NCBI GenBank assembly: GCA_947501935.1
Contig: CANMXU010000009.1
Location: 81,514-145,513 of the forward strand
DNA: 64,000 nt
Direction: 5' to 3'
DNA from: an uncultured Alteromonadaceae bacterium
Lineage (GTDB): Bacteria; Pseudomonadota; Gammaproteobacteria; Enterobacterales; Alteromonadaceae
The translations under genes were made by a program, and so were the position numbers. Positions 25,886 through 34,195 of the stretch are shown here, piece after piece (the first letter of the stretch is position 1; the number at the start of each line of letters is the position of its first letter). Under the pieces are notes generated by a model. That model was not told where the DNA came from and did not search any database. It saw nothing but the letters and a program-made list of their open reading frames with translations.

Positions 25886-26841
25886 TTATTGAAGAAATTA
25901 GCCGTGGTCATAAATTACTTGGCCGCCATAAATTTGCTCAACAAAACATTCGCATTGGGCGTGGTTATCAAAATGATATTATTTTGGATGACCCACACAT
26001 TTGTCCTGATCACCTAAGCCTTGATTTTAATGGTGAACATTGGGTAGTAACCGATGAAAACAGCATTAATGGCAGCTTTTTAGAAGACGGTAAACGTAAA
26101 GCCGACCAACATATTGTTAACTCTGGCGACGTTATCACGTTTGGTAAAAGCCAAATTAGAGTGGTTTTTCCTGAGCATCCGGTTGCAGAAAGTGTTGCTT
26201 TTAGTCCATTTGAAAGTTTAATTAATTTTGCACGTCAGCCCATCGCATTAGTGGCTAGTATTTTATTATTCACCTTTGTTGCTGGTTATATTTTTCATCT
26301 TGAAAAAACCATTGATGTGCCTTTCACTAAGTTATTTGTGCCAGCTATAGGCATGACCTTGCTCTTTGCTTTATGGCCAGGTGCCGTAGCACTGGTATCG
26401 CACTTAACCAAACATGACGCGCGAGTATTAAGCCAATTAGGTATTGCCTTTGTCTTTTACAATTTAATGTGGGTTAGCGATATTTTTCAAAGTATTGTAA
26501 GTTTTAACCTATCAGCTAATTGGCCGATTGCCGGATTAACCGCATTGATACCTATGGCTTTGGCTTTCTGCTTATTCTGGCTGAACTGTTATATTGGTTT
26601 TCATATGACCGCAAAGCGTCGGTTGGTGGTTTCTATTGCCTTAACCGCACTGGTATTTGGCGGCAGCTTTATTGTTCAGTTAAGTAAACAACCTGAATTT
26701 AGAGCCCACCCTCAATACGATGCCACGATTATGACACCAAGCTTTTTATTTGCATCAGGCTCTAGTGTAGAAACTTTTATTGAAGACAGTAACCGCTTAT
26801 TTAGCAAAGCGACTAAAGCAGCTCAAGAAGATCAAGATTAA
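25876..26841 (+). CDS. FHA domain protein with about five membrane segments
   Basis: 321 residues. An N-terminal forkhead-associated domain (about 15-95) has IRIGRGYQNDIIL and SINGSFL, the phosphothreonine-binding loops. The usual Ser of the S-x-x-H motif is Cys here (CPDH), so phosphopeptide binding may be altered. About five hydrophobic helices follow from 115 to 290 (for example ALVASILLFTFVAGYIF). It is co-translated with the trypsin-like protease, so the pair may form a membrane signalling or proteolysis unit with the FHA domain in the cytoplasm. No Ser/Thr kinase gene is nearby. Confidence 0.75.
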   Translation: MELIIEEISRGHKLLGRHKFAQQNIRIGRGYQNDIILDDPHICPDHLSLDFNGEHWVVTDENSINGSFLEDGKRKADQHIVNSGDVITFGKSQIRVVFPEHPVAESVAFSPFESLINFARQPIALVASILLFTFVAGYIFHLEKTIDVPFTKLFVPAIGMTLLFALWPGAVALVSHLTKHDARVLSQLGIAFVFYNLMWVSDIFQSIVSFNLSANWPIAGLTALIPMALAFCLFWLNCYIGFHMTAKRRLVVSIALTALVFGGSFIVQLSKQPEFRAHPQYDATIMTPSFLFASGSSVETFIEDSNRLFSKATKAAQEDQD

Positions 26842-26914
26842 CGAACCGCTTTATCCTGAACATCGACACTCTTTCACATCCGTGTGATCGTGTCATACCG
26901 TTCTTCCTGAACAT

Positions 26915-26945
26915 AAAAAAGCCAGCAATCATTGCTGGCTTTTTT
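26915..26945. terminator. Strong bidirectional rho-independent terminator
   Basis: AAAAAAGCCAGCAAT and ATTGCTGGCTTTTTT form an uninterrupted palindrome around one C; in RNA GCCAGC/GCTGGC would close a 7-base loop. It serves the protease-FHA operon and the convergent trpS. Confidence 0.9.
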
Positions 26946-26949
26946 ATCA

Positions 26950-27022
26950 TTCAACTTTCAACTTTTAGCTTTCAACTTCTAGCTTCAAGCTTTCCACTTT
27001 TAGCTTCTAGCTTCTAGCTTGT
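26950..27022. repeat. Degenerate tandem repeat of CTTTCAACTTTTAG / CTTCTAG units
   Basis: About 73 bp made almost only of units such as CTTTCAACTT, TTAGCTTTCAACTTCTAG, CTTTCCACTTTTAG, CTTCTAG, CTTCTAG. It is pyrimidine-skewed on the plus strand and has no reading frame. It lies between the terminator and the end of trpS. Confidence 0.7.
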
Positions 27023-27028
27023 AACTCA

Positions 27029-28033
27029 CTACGGCTTAGCAATAAAACCTACGGCGTCATAAACTGAAGTTAATACTTTACTAGCACGTTCTGAGGCTTT
27101 ATCAGCACCATTGCGCATTACTTGCTCTAGAAACGCTTGGTCATTACGGTATTGATGAAACTTCTCTTGAATTGGCTCTAATAAAGCAACCACAGCGCCA
27201 GCAACATCACCTTTTAAATGACCATACATTTTATCTTCATACTGTGGCACTAAATCAGCAACGCTTGTTCCTGTGGCACAAGATAACAGCGATAATAAAT
27301 TAGATACGCCAGGCTTTTCTTTAACATCAAAATAAATACGCGCTTGCTCGTCTGAGTCAGTTACTGCACGCTTAATTTTTTTGGTGATTTTTTTAGTGTC
27401 TTCTAATAAACCAATAAAGTTACCTGGGTTCGTATCAGACTTAGACATTTTTTTAGTTGGCTCTAATAAACTCATTACCCGTGCACCGTGCTCAGGAATA
27501 AACGGTTCAGGAACCACAAAAACATCGCCATAAATATTATTAAAGCGGGTGGCAATATCTCGCGCTAACTCTAAATGCTGCTTTTGATCATCGCCTACCG
27601 GTACTTGATTTGCACGATACAATAAAATATCAGCGGCCATTAATACCGGATAAGTAAACAAACCTGAATTCATATTCGCTTCAGATTTTTGTGACTTATC
27701 TTTGTATTGAGTCATGCGGTTTAGTTCACCCATTTGGGTATAACAATTTAGTACCCAACTAAGCTGAGCATGCTCTGGCACATGAGACTGAATAAAAATT
27801 GTACTTTGCTCTGGGTCAACGCCACAAGCTAAATACAAAGCTAAACCGTCTAAGGTTGCGTTGCGTAACGCTTGAGGTTCAGGACGAACGGTGATCGCGT
27901 GTTGGTCAACCAACATATAATGGCAATCATGACTTTGTTGCATGTTCACCCATTGTTTTATGGCGCCTAAATAGTTGCCAATAGTAAGTTCGCCTGACGG
28001 CTGACAGCCACTTAATACGATAGGTTTAGTCAT
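27029..28033 (-). CDS. trpS: Tryptophanyl-tRNA synthetase
   Basis: 334 residues, the standard bacterial length. The class I HIGH-type motif is [14 protein letters not shown] (residues 11-24) and the KMSKS loop is [12 protein letters not shown] near 196. It charges tRNA-Trp in the cytoplasm. It follows rpe by 66 bp on the same strand, the order seen in the enteric dam-rpe-gph-trpS cluster, but with gph absent. Confidence 0.97.
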   Translation of the reverse strand: MTKPIVLSGCQPSGELTIGNYLGAIKQWVNMQQSHDCHYMLVDQHAITVRPEPQALRNATLDGLALYLACGVDPEQSTIFIQSHVPEHAQLSWVLNCYTQMGELNRMTQYKDKSQKSEANMNSGLFTYPVLMAADILLYRANQVPVGDDQKQHLELARDIATRFNNIYGDVFVVPEPFIPEHGARVMSLLEPTKKMSKSDTNPGNFIGLLEDTKKITKKIKRAVTDSDEQARIYFDVKEKPGVSNLLSLLSCATGTSVADLVPQYEDKMYGHLKGDVAGAVVALLEPIQEKFHQYRNDQAFLEQVMRNGADKASERASKVLTSVYDAVGFIAKP

Positions 28034-28099
28034 GTTGTTCCTTTGAATTTTTTACGATTTAATGTTTTACGATTGTTGCCAATAGTACTTAATGAAAAA

Positions 28100-28774
28100 T
28101 TATTGGCTAACTTTAGTTAATTCTGCGCGCATTTTATCGATTACCGCTTGGTAATCAGGCTGTGAAAATATTGCTGAACCGGCAACAAACATATCCGCAC
28201 CTGCTTCAGCAATTTCGGCAATGTTGTCTATTTTCACGCCGCCGTCTATTTCTAAACGAATATCTCGACCACTTTTTACAATACGCTCTTTTACCAAACG
28301 TAGTTTGTCTAACGTTGATGGAATAAATGACTGGCCACCAAAACCAGGATTAACTGACATCAGCATAATCACGTCGAGTTTATCAATAATAAAATCTAAA
28401 TAATGTAACGGGGTTGCTGGGTTTAATACCAAGCCAGCTTTACAGCCGTGATCTTTAATCAACTGTACGGTGCGGTCAAGGTGTTCGGTGGCTTCAGGGT
28501 GAAAAGTAATAATATCAGCGCCTGCTTTAGCAAAAGCGGGGATCAAACTATCAACTGGCTTAACCATTAAATGCACATCTATAGGGGCGGTAATGCCGTA
28601 ATCTCTTAATGCCTGACAAAACATCGGTCCAAAAGTTAAATTAGGAACGTAATGATTATCCATCACATCAAAATGCACAACGTCTGCGCCTGCGGATAAT
28701 ACTTTAGCGACATCTTCACCTAAACGAGAAAAGTCGGCCGACAAAATTGATGGTGCAATTAAAAATGAAGACAT
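28100..28774 (-). CDS. rpe: Ribulose-phosphate 3-epimerase
   Basis: 224 residues, TIM barrel. Landmarks are [16 protein letters not shown] at the N-terminus, [17 protein letters not shown] (metal-binding His/Asp), [16 protein letters not shown] block [15 protein letters not shown] near 140, and [10 protein letters not shown] near 173. It interconverts ribulose-5-phosphate and xylulose-5-phosphate in the pentose phosphate pathway. It is separated from dam by the divergent TorF-like and DUF2970 genes, which breaks the usual operon. Confidence 0.97.
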   Translation of the reverse strand: MSSFLIAPSILSADFSRLGEDVAKVLSAGADVVHFDVMDNHYVPNLTFGPMFCQALRDYGITAPIDVHLMVKPVDSLIPAFAKAGADIITFHPEATEHLDRTVQLIKDHGCKAGLVLNPATPLHYLDFIIDKLDVIMLMSVNPGFGGQSFIPSTLDKLRLVKERIVKSGRDIRLEIDGGVKIDNIAEIAEAGADMFVAGSAIFSQPDYQAVIDKMRAELTKVSQ

Positions 28775-28892
28775 GTTTTACCCCTTGTAAAAATCAGCGC
28801 TACTTTATAACAAATAGCGTAAATATGCGATATTTCTTGCTTGTTTTCAGTGCAAATAACAGGTTTGGTAACTAAGCTCTAGCAATATCCAC
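28775..28892. other. rpe upstream region
   Basis: Left part of the 343 bp divergent gap between rpe and the TorF-like porin; no gene. It should contain the rpe promoter. The right part holds the NtrC-type sites and the sigma-54 promoter listed separately. An AAATAGGT/ACCTATTT inverted repeat (28981-28988 and 29034-29041) brackets an AT-rich stretch between them that could be bent or bound by IHF. Confidence 0.4.
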
Positions 28893-28942
28893 TGCACTAC
28901 AAAAGTGCATTTACATATTTTAACAAGCACTAAAATAGTGCT
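28893..28942 (+). promoter_or_regulatory. Two NtrC-type sites 33 bp apart upstream of the TorF-like porin
   Basis: TGCACTACAAAAGTGCA (28893-28909) and AGCACTAAAATAGTGCT (28926-28942) are both exact palindromes in the arms and match GCAC-N7-GTGC perfectly. This is the pattern of enteric NtrC (NRI) sites. Their 33 bp spacing is three helical turns, as at the paired NtrC sites of glnA. A further GCACT half-site is at 28945-28949. They lie about 142 and 175 bp upstream of the start predicted from the -24/-12 element at 29050-29065. Confidence 0.65.
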
Positions 28943-29049
28943 CTGCACTATTACAATTATTTTAATTAAAAAATACGAAGAAATAGGTATATTTTTATCC
29001 GATTGTTATTTAAGGATTTATTAAATAAATATCACCTATTTATATAGTC

Positions 29050-29065
29050 AGGCACCTTCTTTGCA
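29050..29065 (+). promoter_or_regulatory. Sigma-54 (-24/-12) promoter of the TorF-like porin gene
   Basis: AGGCACCTTCTTTGCA matches TGGCAC-N5-TTGCA at every fixed position except the first T. The invariant GG and GC are ten bases apart as required. Transcription should begin near 29076, leaving a leader of about 40 bases to the ATG at 29118. Confidence 0.7.
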
Positions 29066-29117
29066 GAATACTTAGCAAACAATATTTTAAAAAATTAAAA
29101 TCACAAGGGTAACAAAC

Positions 29118-29780
29118 ATGAAAAAAACATTACTATCAATCGCACTTTCAACTGTATTAGCTTCTACAGCTTTAGTTTCAACTCAAGCTTCTGCTATTGC
29201 AGACATTGAAGGCCTTAGTGCTAACGCAGGTGTTGTATCACAATACTTTTTCCGTGGTGTAGTTCAAACAGATACTGCTTCAGCAAGTGCTGGTCTTGAC
29301 TATGAAAATGGCAACTTTTCTGTTGGTACTTGGGCTGCTGATGTACAAGATGGTTTAGAAATTGATATTTATGGTGCTTACGCTAACGAACTAGAAAGTG
29401 GTTTAGGCTACAGCGTTGGTTTTACTTCTTACCAATATACTGGTGAAGAGTTTGATACTTCTTATAATGAGATTAACCTTGGTTTAAGCTACGGTATTTT
29501 CTCAGCTTCATACAATATTGGTGAGCATGAAGTTAAAGGCGGTTCAGATGAAGATTTTACTTTCCTTTCATTGTCTGTTGAACACGAAGGTTTATATGCT
29601 ACTTACGGCAAATGGGGCGATGACTTTTTAGACAATGGCGACTACCTAGAATTAGGTTACGGTACAGATGTATCAGGTTTTGATGTTGGCGTAGCTGTTA
29701 TTATCAATTCAGAAGAATTAGATTTAGAAAATGGTGAAGGTGAAGAGTCTTTAGTATTTAGCATCGGTAAATCTTTCTAA
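29118..29780 (+). CDS. TorF family putative porin
   Basis: 220 residues with AAGGG before the ATG. Signal peptide (about 1-26, ending QASA). The mature part is a small beta-barrel rich in alternating aromatic strands (VVSQYFFRGVVQTDTASASAG, LGLSYGIFSASYNIGE) and ends in Phe, as outer-membrane proteins do. It matches the gcw_chp/TorF family by the N-terminal SANAGVVSQYFFRG block. The protein is strongly acidic. Upstream sequences indicate NtrC and sigma-54 control, so it is expected to be made under nitrogen limitation; the solute passing through it is unknown. Confidence 0.82.
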   Translation: MKKTLLSIALSTVLASTALVSTQASAIADIEGLSANAGVVSQYFFRGVVQTDTASASAGLDYENGNFSVGTWAADVQDGLEIDIYGAYANELESGLGYSVGFTSYQYTGEEFDTSYNEINLGLSYGIFSASYNIGEHEVKGGSDEDFTFLSLSVEHEGLYATYGKWGDDFLDNGDYLELGYGTDVSGFDVGVAVIINSEELDLENGEGEESLVFSIGKSF

Positions 29781-29826
29781 GCTTTTTACTTATTTATGAC
29801 TATTTAATTAGTTAAAGTAAATATAC

Positions 29827-29861
29827 AAAACCCAAACTAGCTTTGCTGTTTGGGTTTTTTT
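29827..29861 (+). terminator. Rho-independent terminator of the TorF-like porin gene
   Basis: Arms AAAACCCAAAC (29827-29837) and GTTTGGGTTTT (29848-29858) with a 10-base loop, followed by more T. Confidence 0.88.
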
Positions 29862-29924
29862 ATACATCTCATTTAAGCTCTGATATGGTAATGATTAAGC
29901 AAAGTAAAAATAACGGCTTAATTT

Positions 29925-30122
29925 ATGAGTAAAAACCAATCTTCACTAAAGCAAACCATTAAAAGTGTCGCCTCGGCATTTTTGGGTGTGCAAAGTAATC
30001 AAAATAGAGAAAAAGATTTTAGCGAAGGAAAATTTAGTCACTTCGTTATAGTCGGTATTATTGGCGTGATAATGTTTATTGGCTTACTCGTTGCAGTAGT
30101 TTCTTTGGTTATTCCTTCCTAA
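29925..30122 (+). CDS. DUF2970 family small membrane protein
   Basis: 65 residues. The pattern SVASAFLGVQSNQNREKDFS, then a single membrane helix (FVIVGIIGVIMFIGLLVAVV), is that of DUF2970 proteins, which are widespread and uncharacterised in proteobacteria. The N-terminal 40 residues are likely cytoplasmic. It ends 28 bp before the convergent dam stop, with a terminator between. Confidence 0.8.
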   Translation: MSKNQSSLKQTIKSVASAFLGVQSNQNREKDFSEGKFSHFVIVGIIGVIMFIGLLVAVVSLVIPS

Positions 30123-30139
30123 AATAACTTACAGAAGCC

Positions 30140-30168
30140 AAAGGTAGCCGTTAACTACCTTTCTTTTT
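30140..30168 (+). terminator. Terminator overlapping the 3' end of dam
   Basis: AAAGGTAG (30140-30147) and CTACCTTT (30155-30162) around a 7-base loop, followed by CTTTTT. It ends the DUF2970 transcript; the dam stop codon lies in the loop. Confidence 0.7.
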
Positions 30169-30987
30169 GCTTTTGTAAGCAACCAATAATTCAGCAACTT
30201 TTTTGCGTCCATTGCCCTTTTGACTTATCGTTCGGGCAACCTGAATAGATTTTAATTTATCGGCATTTTCATAAATTTTACGCGTCCAAATGGTATCGTG
30301 ATTACTAATAAGTACCGACCCCTGATTAGCCGCGCTCACTTCTTCGGCCGCATTGGCCAAATCAGCCTGTTCGTCTAAACCAAAACCGTTACCAGCATAA
30401 CTGGTAAAACTCGCCGTTTTACTTAATGGTACATACGGAGGATCACAATATATAACGTCGCCCTGCTGCGCACGAGCAAATGTTTGACGATAGCCTTCAC
30501 AAACAAAGGTCGCTTTCTTGGCTTTTTCAGCAAAGAAATACATTTCATCTTTAGGGAAGTAAGGTTTTTTATATTTACCAAATGGTACGTTATATCCGCC
30601 TGATTTATTGTAGCGACAAAGGCCATTATAGCCATGACGATTCATATACAAAAACAATAATGAGCGTGTATAAACATCATTGGTAGCATTAAAGTCAGCT
30701 CTGAACTGGTAGTACACTTCGGCTTGGTTATTTTCTGGCGAAAATAGCTTTTCAGCATCACAAATGAATTGCTCAGGTTGATCTTTGAGGATTTGATAAA
30801 GATTGATTAAGTCTTGGTTTATATCGTTAAGCAGGTAATGTTCATAATCAGAATTTAGAAAAATAGAACCTGCACCAACAAAGGGCTCAATAAGGCGATC
30901 GCCTTTTGGGAGCATTTTTCTGATCACATCGCTTAGACCATATTTACCGCCAGCCCATTTAAGAAATGCTCGATGCTTTTTAATCAT
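30151..30987 (-). CDS. dam: DNA adenine methylase (GATC)
   Basis: 278 residues, the usual Dam length. The AdoMet motif FLKWAGGKYGL lies at residues 8-18, and LIEPFVGAGSIFLN follows. The catalytic motif DPPY is in YCDPPYVPLS near 182. The target-recognition segment RYNKSGGYNVPFGKY lies in between. It methylates adenine in GATC and supports mismatch repair and replication control. Downstream of damX in the conserved aroK-aroB-damX-dam order. Confidence 0.96.
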   Translation of the reverse strand: MIKKHRAFLKWAGGKYGLSDVIRKMLPKGDRLIEPFVGAGSIFLNSDYEHYLLNDINQDLINLYQILKDQPEQFICDAEKLFSPENNQAEVYYQFRADFNATNDVYTRSLLFLYMNRHGYNGLCRYNKSGGYNVPFGKYKKPYFPKDEMYFFAEKAKKATFVCEGYRQTFARAQQGDVIYCDPPYVPLSKTASFTSYAGNGFGLDEQADLANAAEEVSAANQGSVLISNHDTIWTRKIYENADKLKSIQVARTISQKGNGRKKVAELLVAYKSKKKGS

Positions 30988-31053
30988 GCCTACAGAAAAC
31001 CTTAACCAATCAATGCTTTTAAAATAAAGGCGAATTGTATCCTTTATTTTGCA

Positions 31054-32436
31054 TTATTGGGAGCTTTCAAAGGCATTGATTTCATTATTAACCGTGTTTA
31101 TTGACTTAATAAATGCGCCTGATTTTTTGATTGACTCAGGTAAGGCTGCTAAATACTCAACTGCAAGTAATTTACTTGCAAAAACTTCTGTCGTTAATAC
31201 TAACATCGGCTTATTTTCCAATAAGCGATAATAGCCATGATAAGGTATTGCACGGTGCGCCAATATAAATTCATCGAGAGCTTGCTGCTTACTAAAACCT
31301 GACAATTGAATAACGTAGCCTGAACTTTCATTTAAATAATAATCGCTGTTTAGCCCTTGCAAACTTAGTTGATTGGTTATTACTTTATCTGTTGGTTGTT
31401 TGGCTTTATCTGCACTATTTAGCGGGGCTTCTTTGACGATTTCAAATGAGTCAGTAATGGCTTGTACTATTTCATTATTGCTCGCTGCTTGAATAGGCTC
31501 TATTAGGGTTTCACTTTCAGCATTCACTAAAGTTTTTGCCCCCATTAACCAGCCATGAATATCTTCTGGTGTTGCGAGTTGCTCTTCAGTATTAGCAGGC
31601 TTTGCTAGTGGTTTAATACTTTCACTTTCTACTTTATTTTCAACTAGGCTAACTTGTTCTTCTTGCTCAATTACTGGTTTTTTTATCGGCAAAACAAACT
31701 CGGTGTTTTGTTCACTTGTTGCTATTTGGCTTGTAACCATAGGCAAGTTGCTAAACTTTAAGTTATCAAACTGATACAAGGCAACCAAGGCAATCACGAC
31801 CACAGTTGAGAATAAGACTATTGACCAAATAATTTTTTGCGCAAAACTAAAGCTAAATAGTGATTTTTTATTGTTAAATAATGGCGAGTTAAAAGGTAAG
31901 ATTTGCCCCGTTTCTGCTGACAGAATTGATAAGCTTTTATCAAACAGGCTAGCGTGTTGAGCTACAAGTCTTGCGGCACTTGCAGTACCTGACATTACAA
32001 CATTAATATCAATATTAGATTTTTTAGCAATGATGACAAGTTGAGAAAGTTCATGTATTAGCTGCAATGACGTATTCTGCACATTTTCAACAACTATACT
32101 GAGTGCTTTTTTATTTTCTTTGGCTAGATTAAAAACGGTTACAGCGAGTGATTGCTCAGGATCAAATAAGGTATTAAAAAATAGCTGTTCGATAATGCGG
32201 CAGCGAATTTGAATATCGTTTAACTTAGGTGAAATGGCGATATAGGCGGCATTATGCTCGTCAGGTAGCGCGGCTAAAAATTGATTAGACACCTGAGAGC
32301 AAACACTGCTGTTTTCATCAATTATTAAAACAGCATGTTTAGAAAAGCGTAATACATAATCAATACGAGCATTAGTGCTTATTTGGGTAACGCTGGTATT
32401 GTTTGTATATGCTGGGGTTGCTTGGGCCGCAGACAT
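31054..32436 (-). CDS. damX: DamX-like SPOR domain cell-division protein
   Basis: 460 residues. The N-terminal half (about 15-180) looks like a degenerate AAA-type ATPase: no clear Walker A, but AVLIIDENSSVCSQV and LSIVVENVQN occur at the expected places. A membrane helix IVLFSTVVVIALVALYQF follows near 215. After a disordered acidic linker comes a C-terminal SPOR domain (about 375-450, YVIQLSGFSKQQALDEF), which binds denuded septal peptidoglycan. Position between aroB and dam identifies it as DamX. Confidence 0.88.
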   Translation of the reverse strand: MSAAQATPAYTNNTSVTQISTNARIDYVLRFSKHAVLIIDENSSVCSQVSNQFLAALPDEHNAAYIAISPKLNDIQIRCRIIEQLFFNTLFDPEQSLAVTVFNLAKENKKALSIVVENVQNTSLQLIHELSQLVIIAKKSNIDINVVMSGTASAARLVAQHASLFDKSLSILSAETGQILPFNSPLFNNKKSLFSFSFAQKIIWSIVLFSTVVVIALVALYQFDNLKFSNLPMVTSQIATSEQNTEFVLPIKKPVIEQEEQVSLVENKVESESIKPLAKPANTEEQLATPEDIHGWLMGAKTLVNAESETLIEPIQAASNNEIVQAITDSFEIVKEAPLNSADKAKQPTDKVITNQLSLQGLNSDYYLNESSGYVIQLSGFSKQQALDEFILAHRAIPYHGYYRLLENKPMLVLTTEVFASKLLAVEYLAALPESIKKSGAFIKSINTVNNEINAFESSQ

Positions 32437-32463
32437 GGTTCACCTATCTGTATTGTTGGTCAA

Positions 32464-33528
32464 TTACAGAATTTGCTGAAGCATGTCCTCGGTTACATCA
32501 TCGCGGATTTCAGATTTGCCAATTGCAGTAGGAACTATAAATCGTAATTTTCCTGCTAAATTCTTTTTATCTCTACTCATATGAGACATAAAGGCATCGA
32601 AACTCATTTCTTCTGGTGATTCAAGCGGTAAACTAAAGGCTTCAATCAAAGCTTCAATGCGACGAAGATCTGACACTTCCAGTAAATTCATCGTTACTGC
32701 TAACTTAGCAGCAAGTACCATGCCAGTGGCTACGGCTTCACCATGCAACCATTTTCCATAACCTAATTCGGCTTCTATTGCGTGACCAAAGGTATGCCCT
32801 AGGTTAAGTAAAGCACGAACTCCACCTTCTTTTTCATCAGCAGTTACTATGTCAGCTTTACATTGACAGCAGGTTTCGATCATTTTAGTAAGTACTGTTT
32901 TTTCTGACTTTTTAATGGCGTCGATATTATTTTCTAACCAAGAAAAAAATTCACCGTCACCTAAAATACCGTACTTAATAACTTCAGCCATGCCAGCATT
33001 AAATTCTCGCAATGGTAGTGTTTTTAAACTGTCGATATCAATAATCACCGCTTTTGGTTGATAAAAAGCGCCGATCATATTTTTGCCTAACGGATGATTA
33101 ACAGCTGTTTTTCCACCTACAGATGAATCAACTTGCGAAAGTACCGTGGTGGGCACTTGAATAAAGTCGATACCACGTTGGTAACAAGCGGCAGCAAAAC
33201 CCGTTATATCGCCAATAACACCGCCACCTAATGCAATAAGGGTAGTATCACGACCGTGCGATCCCGCAAGTAAATGCGACATGATCAAATCAAAATTCGC
33301 TAGGTTCTTCTGTGCTTCACCGTCAGCTAGAATCACTTCATCTACATCAAAGTCACTAAGCTGTGCTTTTAATGTATTCAAATAAAGTGGAGCAACTAAG
33401 TCATTAGAAACAATACAGACACGCTTGCTGCGAATATGACGGACAAAAAGGCTACTATCTTCTAGTAGCCCTGAGTCAATATAGATAGGATAACTGCGTT
33501 CATCCAAGTCAACGTTAAGAGTAGTCAT
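32464..33528 (-). CDS. aroB: 3-dehydroquinate synthase
   Basis: 354 residues. NAD-binding [19 protein letters not shown] (near 101) and the [20 protein letters not shown] signature are followed by the metal-binding HTFGHAIE (near 243) and [10 protein letters not shown]. It performs the second shikimate-pathway step, converting DAHP to 3-dehydroquinate. It starts four bases after aroK ends. Confidence 0.97.
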   Translation of the reverse strand: MTTLNVDLDERSYPIYIDSGLLEDSSLFVRHIRSKRVCIVSNDLVAPLYLNTLKAQLSDFDVDEVILADGEAQKNLANFDLIMSHLLAGSHGRDTTLIALGGGVIGDITGFAAACYQRGIDFIQVPTTVLSQVDSSVGGKTAVNHPLGKNMIGAFYQPKAVIIDIDSLKTLPLREFNAGMAEVIKYGILGDGEFFSWLENNIDAIKKSEKTVLTKMIETCCQCKADIVTADEKEGGVRALLNLGHTFGHAIEAELGYGKWLHGEAVATGMVLAAKLAVTMNLLEVSDLRRIEALIEAFSLPLESPEEMSFDAFMSHMSRDKKNLAGKLRFIVPTAIGKSEIRDDVTEDMLQQIL

Positions 33529-33531
33529 TGA

Positions 33532-34050
33532 TTAGAAATCTAAGCGTTCCACTATTTTATTAGCAACAACTTTAGCGCTTTGATCATCTGTTTGAACAAT
33601 CACGTCAGCGATTTCTTCATACATAGGATTTCTTTCTAGCGCGAGTTTTTCTAATACTACGCGTGGTTCTTCTGAGGTTTGCAATAAAGGACGACGACGA
33701 TCACGCTGTGTACGAGCCACTTGCTTATCAATAGTCGTTTCTAAATAAACCACTACACCACGTGCTGACAGGCGATTTCTAACCTGTGCACTTATTACTG
33801 AGCCACCACCAGTTGCTAAGACAATGCCTTGCATTTCTGATAAGTCTTCAATAACGGTTTCTTCTCTTTTACGAAAGCCTTCTTCACCTTCTAGATCAAA
33901 AACCCACGCGATATCTGCACCAGTACGGCGCTCAATTTCCTGATCTGAGTCATAAAAGTCTAAATGTAGCCTATCAGCTAACTCTCGACCTATGGTACTT
34001 TTGCCGGCGCCCATTGGGCCAACAAGGAATATATTACGTTTTTCTGCCAT
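33532..34050 (-). CDS. aroK: Shikimate kinase
   Basis: 172 residues. Walker [15 protein letters not shown] (11-24), shikimate-binding [11 protein letters not shown] (34-44), GGGSV loop near 79 and the lid RDRRRPLLQ near 117. It phosphorylates shikimate. First gene of the aroK-aroB-damX-dam group, with a 145 bp gap after pilQ. Confidence 0.96.
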   Translation of the reverse strand: MAEKRNIFLVGPMGAGKSTIGRELADRLHLDFYDSDQEIERRTGADIAWVFDLEGEEGFRKREETVIEDLSEMQGIVLATGGGSVISAQVRNRLSARGVVVYLETTIDKQVARTQRDRRRPLLQTSEEPRVVLEKLALERNPMYEEIADVIVQTDDQSAKVVANKIVERLDF

Positions 34051-34151
34051 TAGACTAACTTAATTCTCATTAAAAATTAATTACGATTACAGGTATGAGG
34101 GGAGCCCTCGAAAATTTTAAGGGCGTAATTATCGCAATTGTTAGGTATAGA

Positions 34152-34190
34152 TTGCAAGTAAGTGGTGAGAAAATACTCCCTTACTTGCAA
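34152..34190. terminator. 11 bp stem after pilQ
   Basis: TTGCAAGTAAG (34152-34162) and CTTACTTGCAA (34180-34190) pair perfectly around 17 bases, immediately after the pilQ stop. There is no T run, so it is either an inefficient terminator or an RNA-stabilising 3' structure. Confidence 0.45.
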
Positions 34191-34195
34191 AATAA

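Noticed and set aside
34152..34190. Small regulatory RNA after pilQ
   Set aside because: A single stem without promoter elements or a T run is not enough to call an RNA gene.
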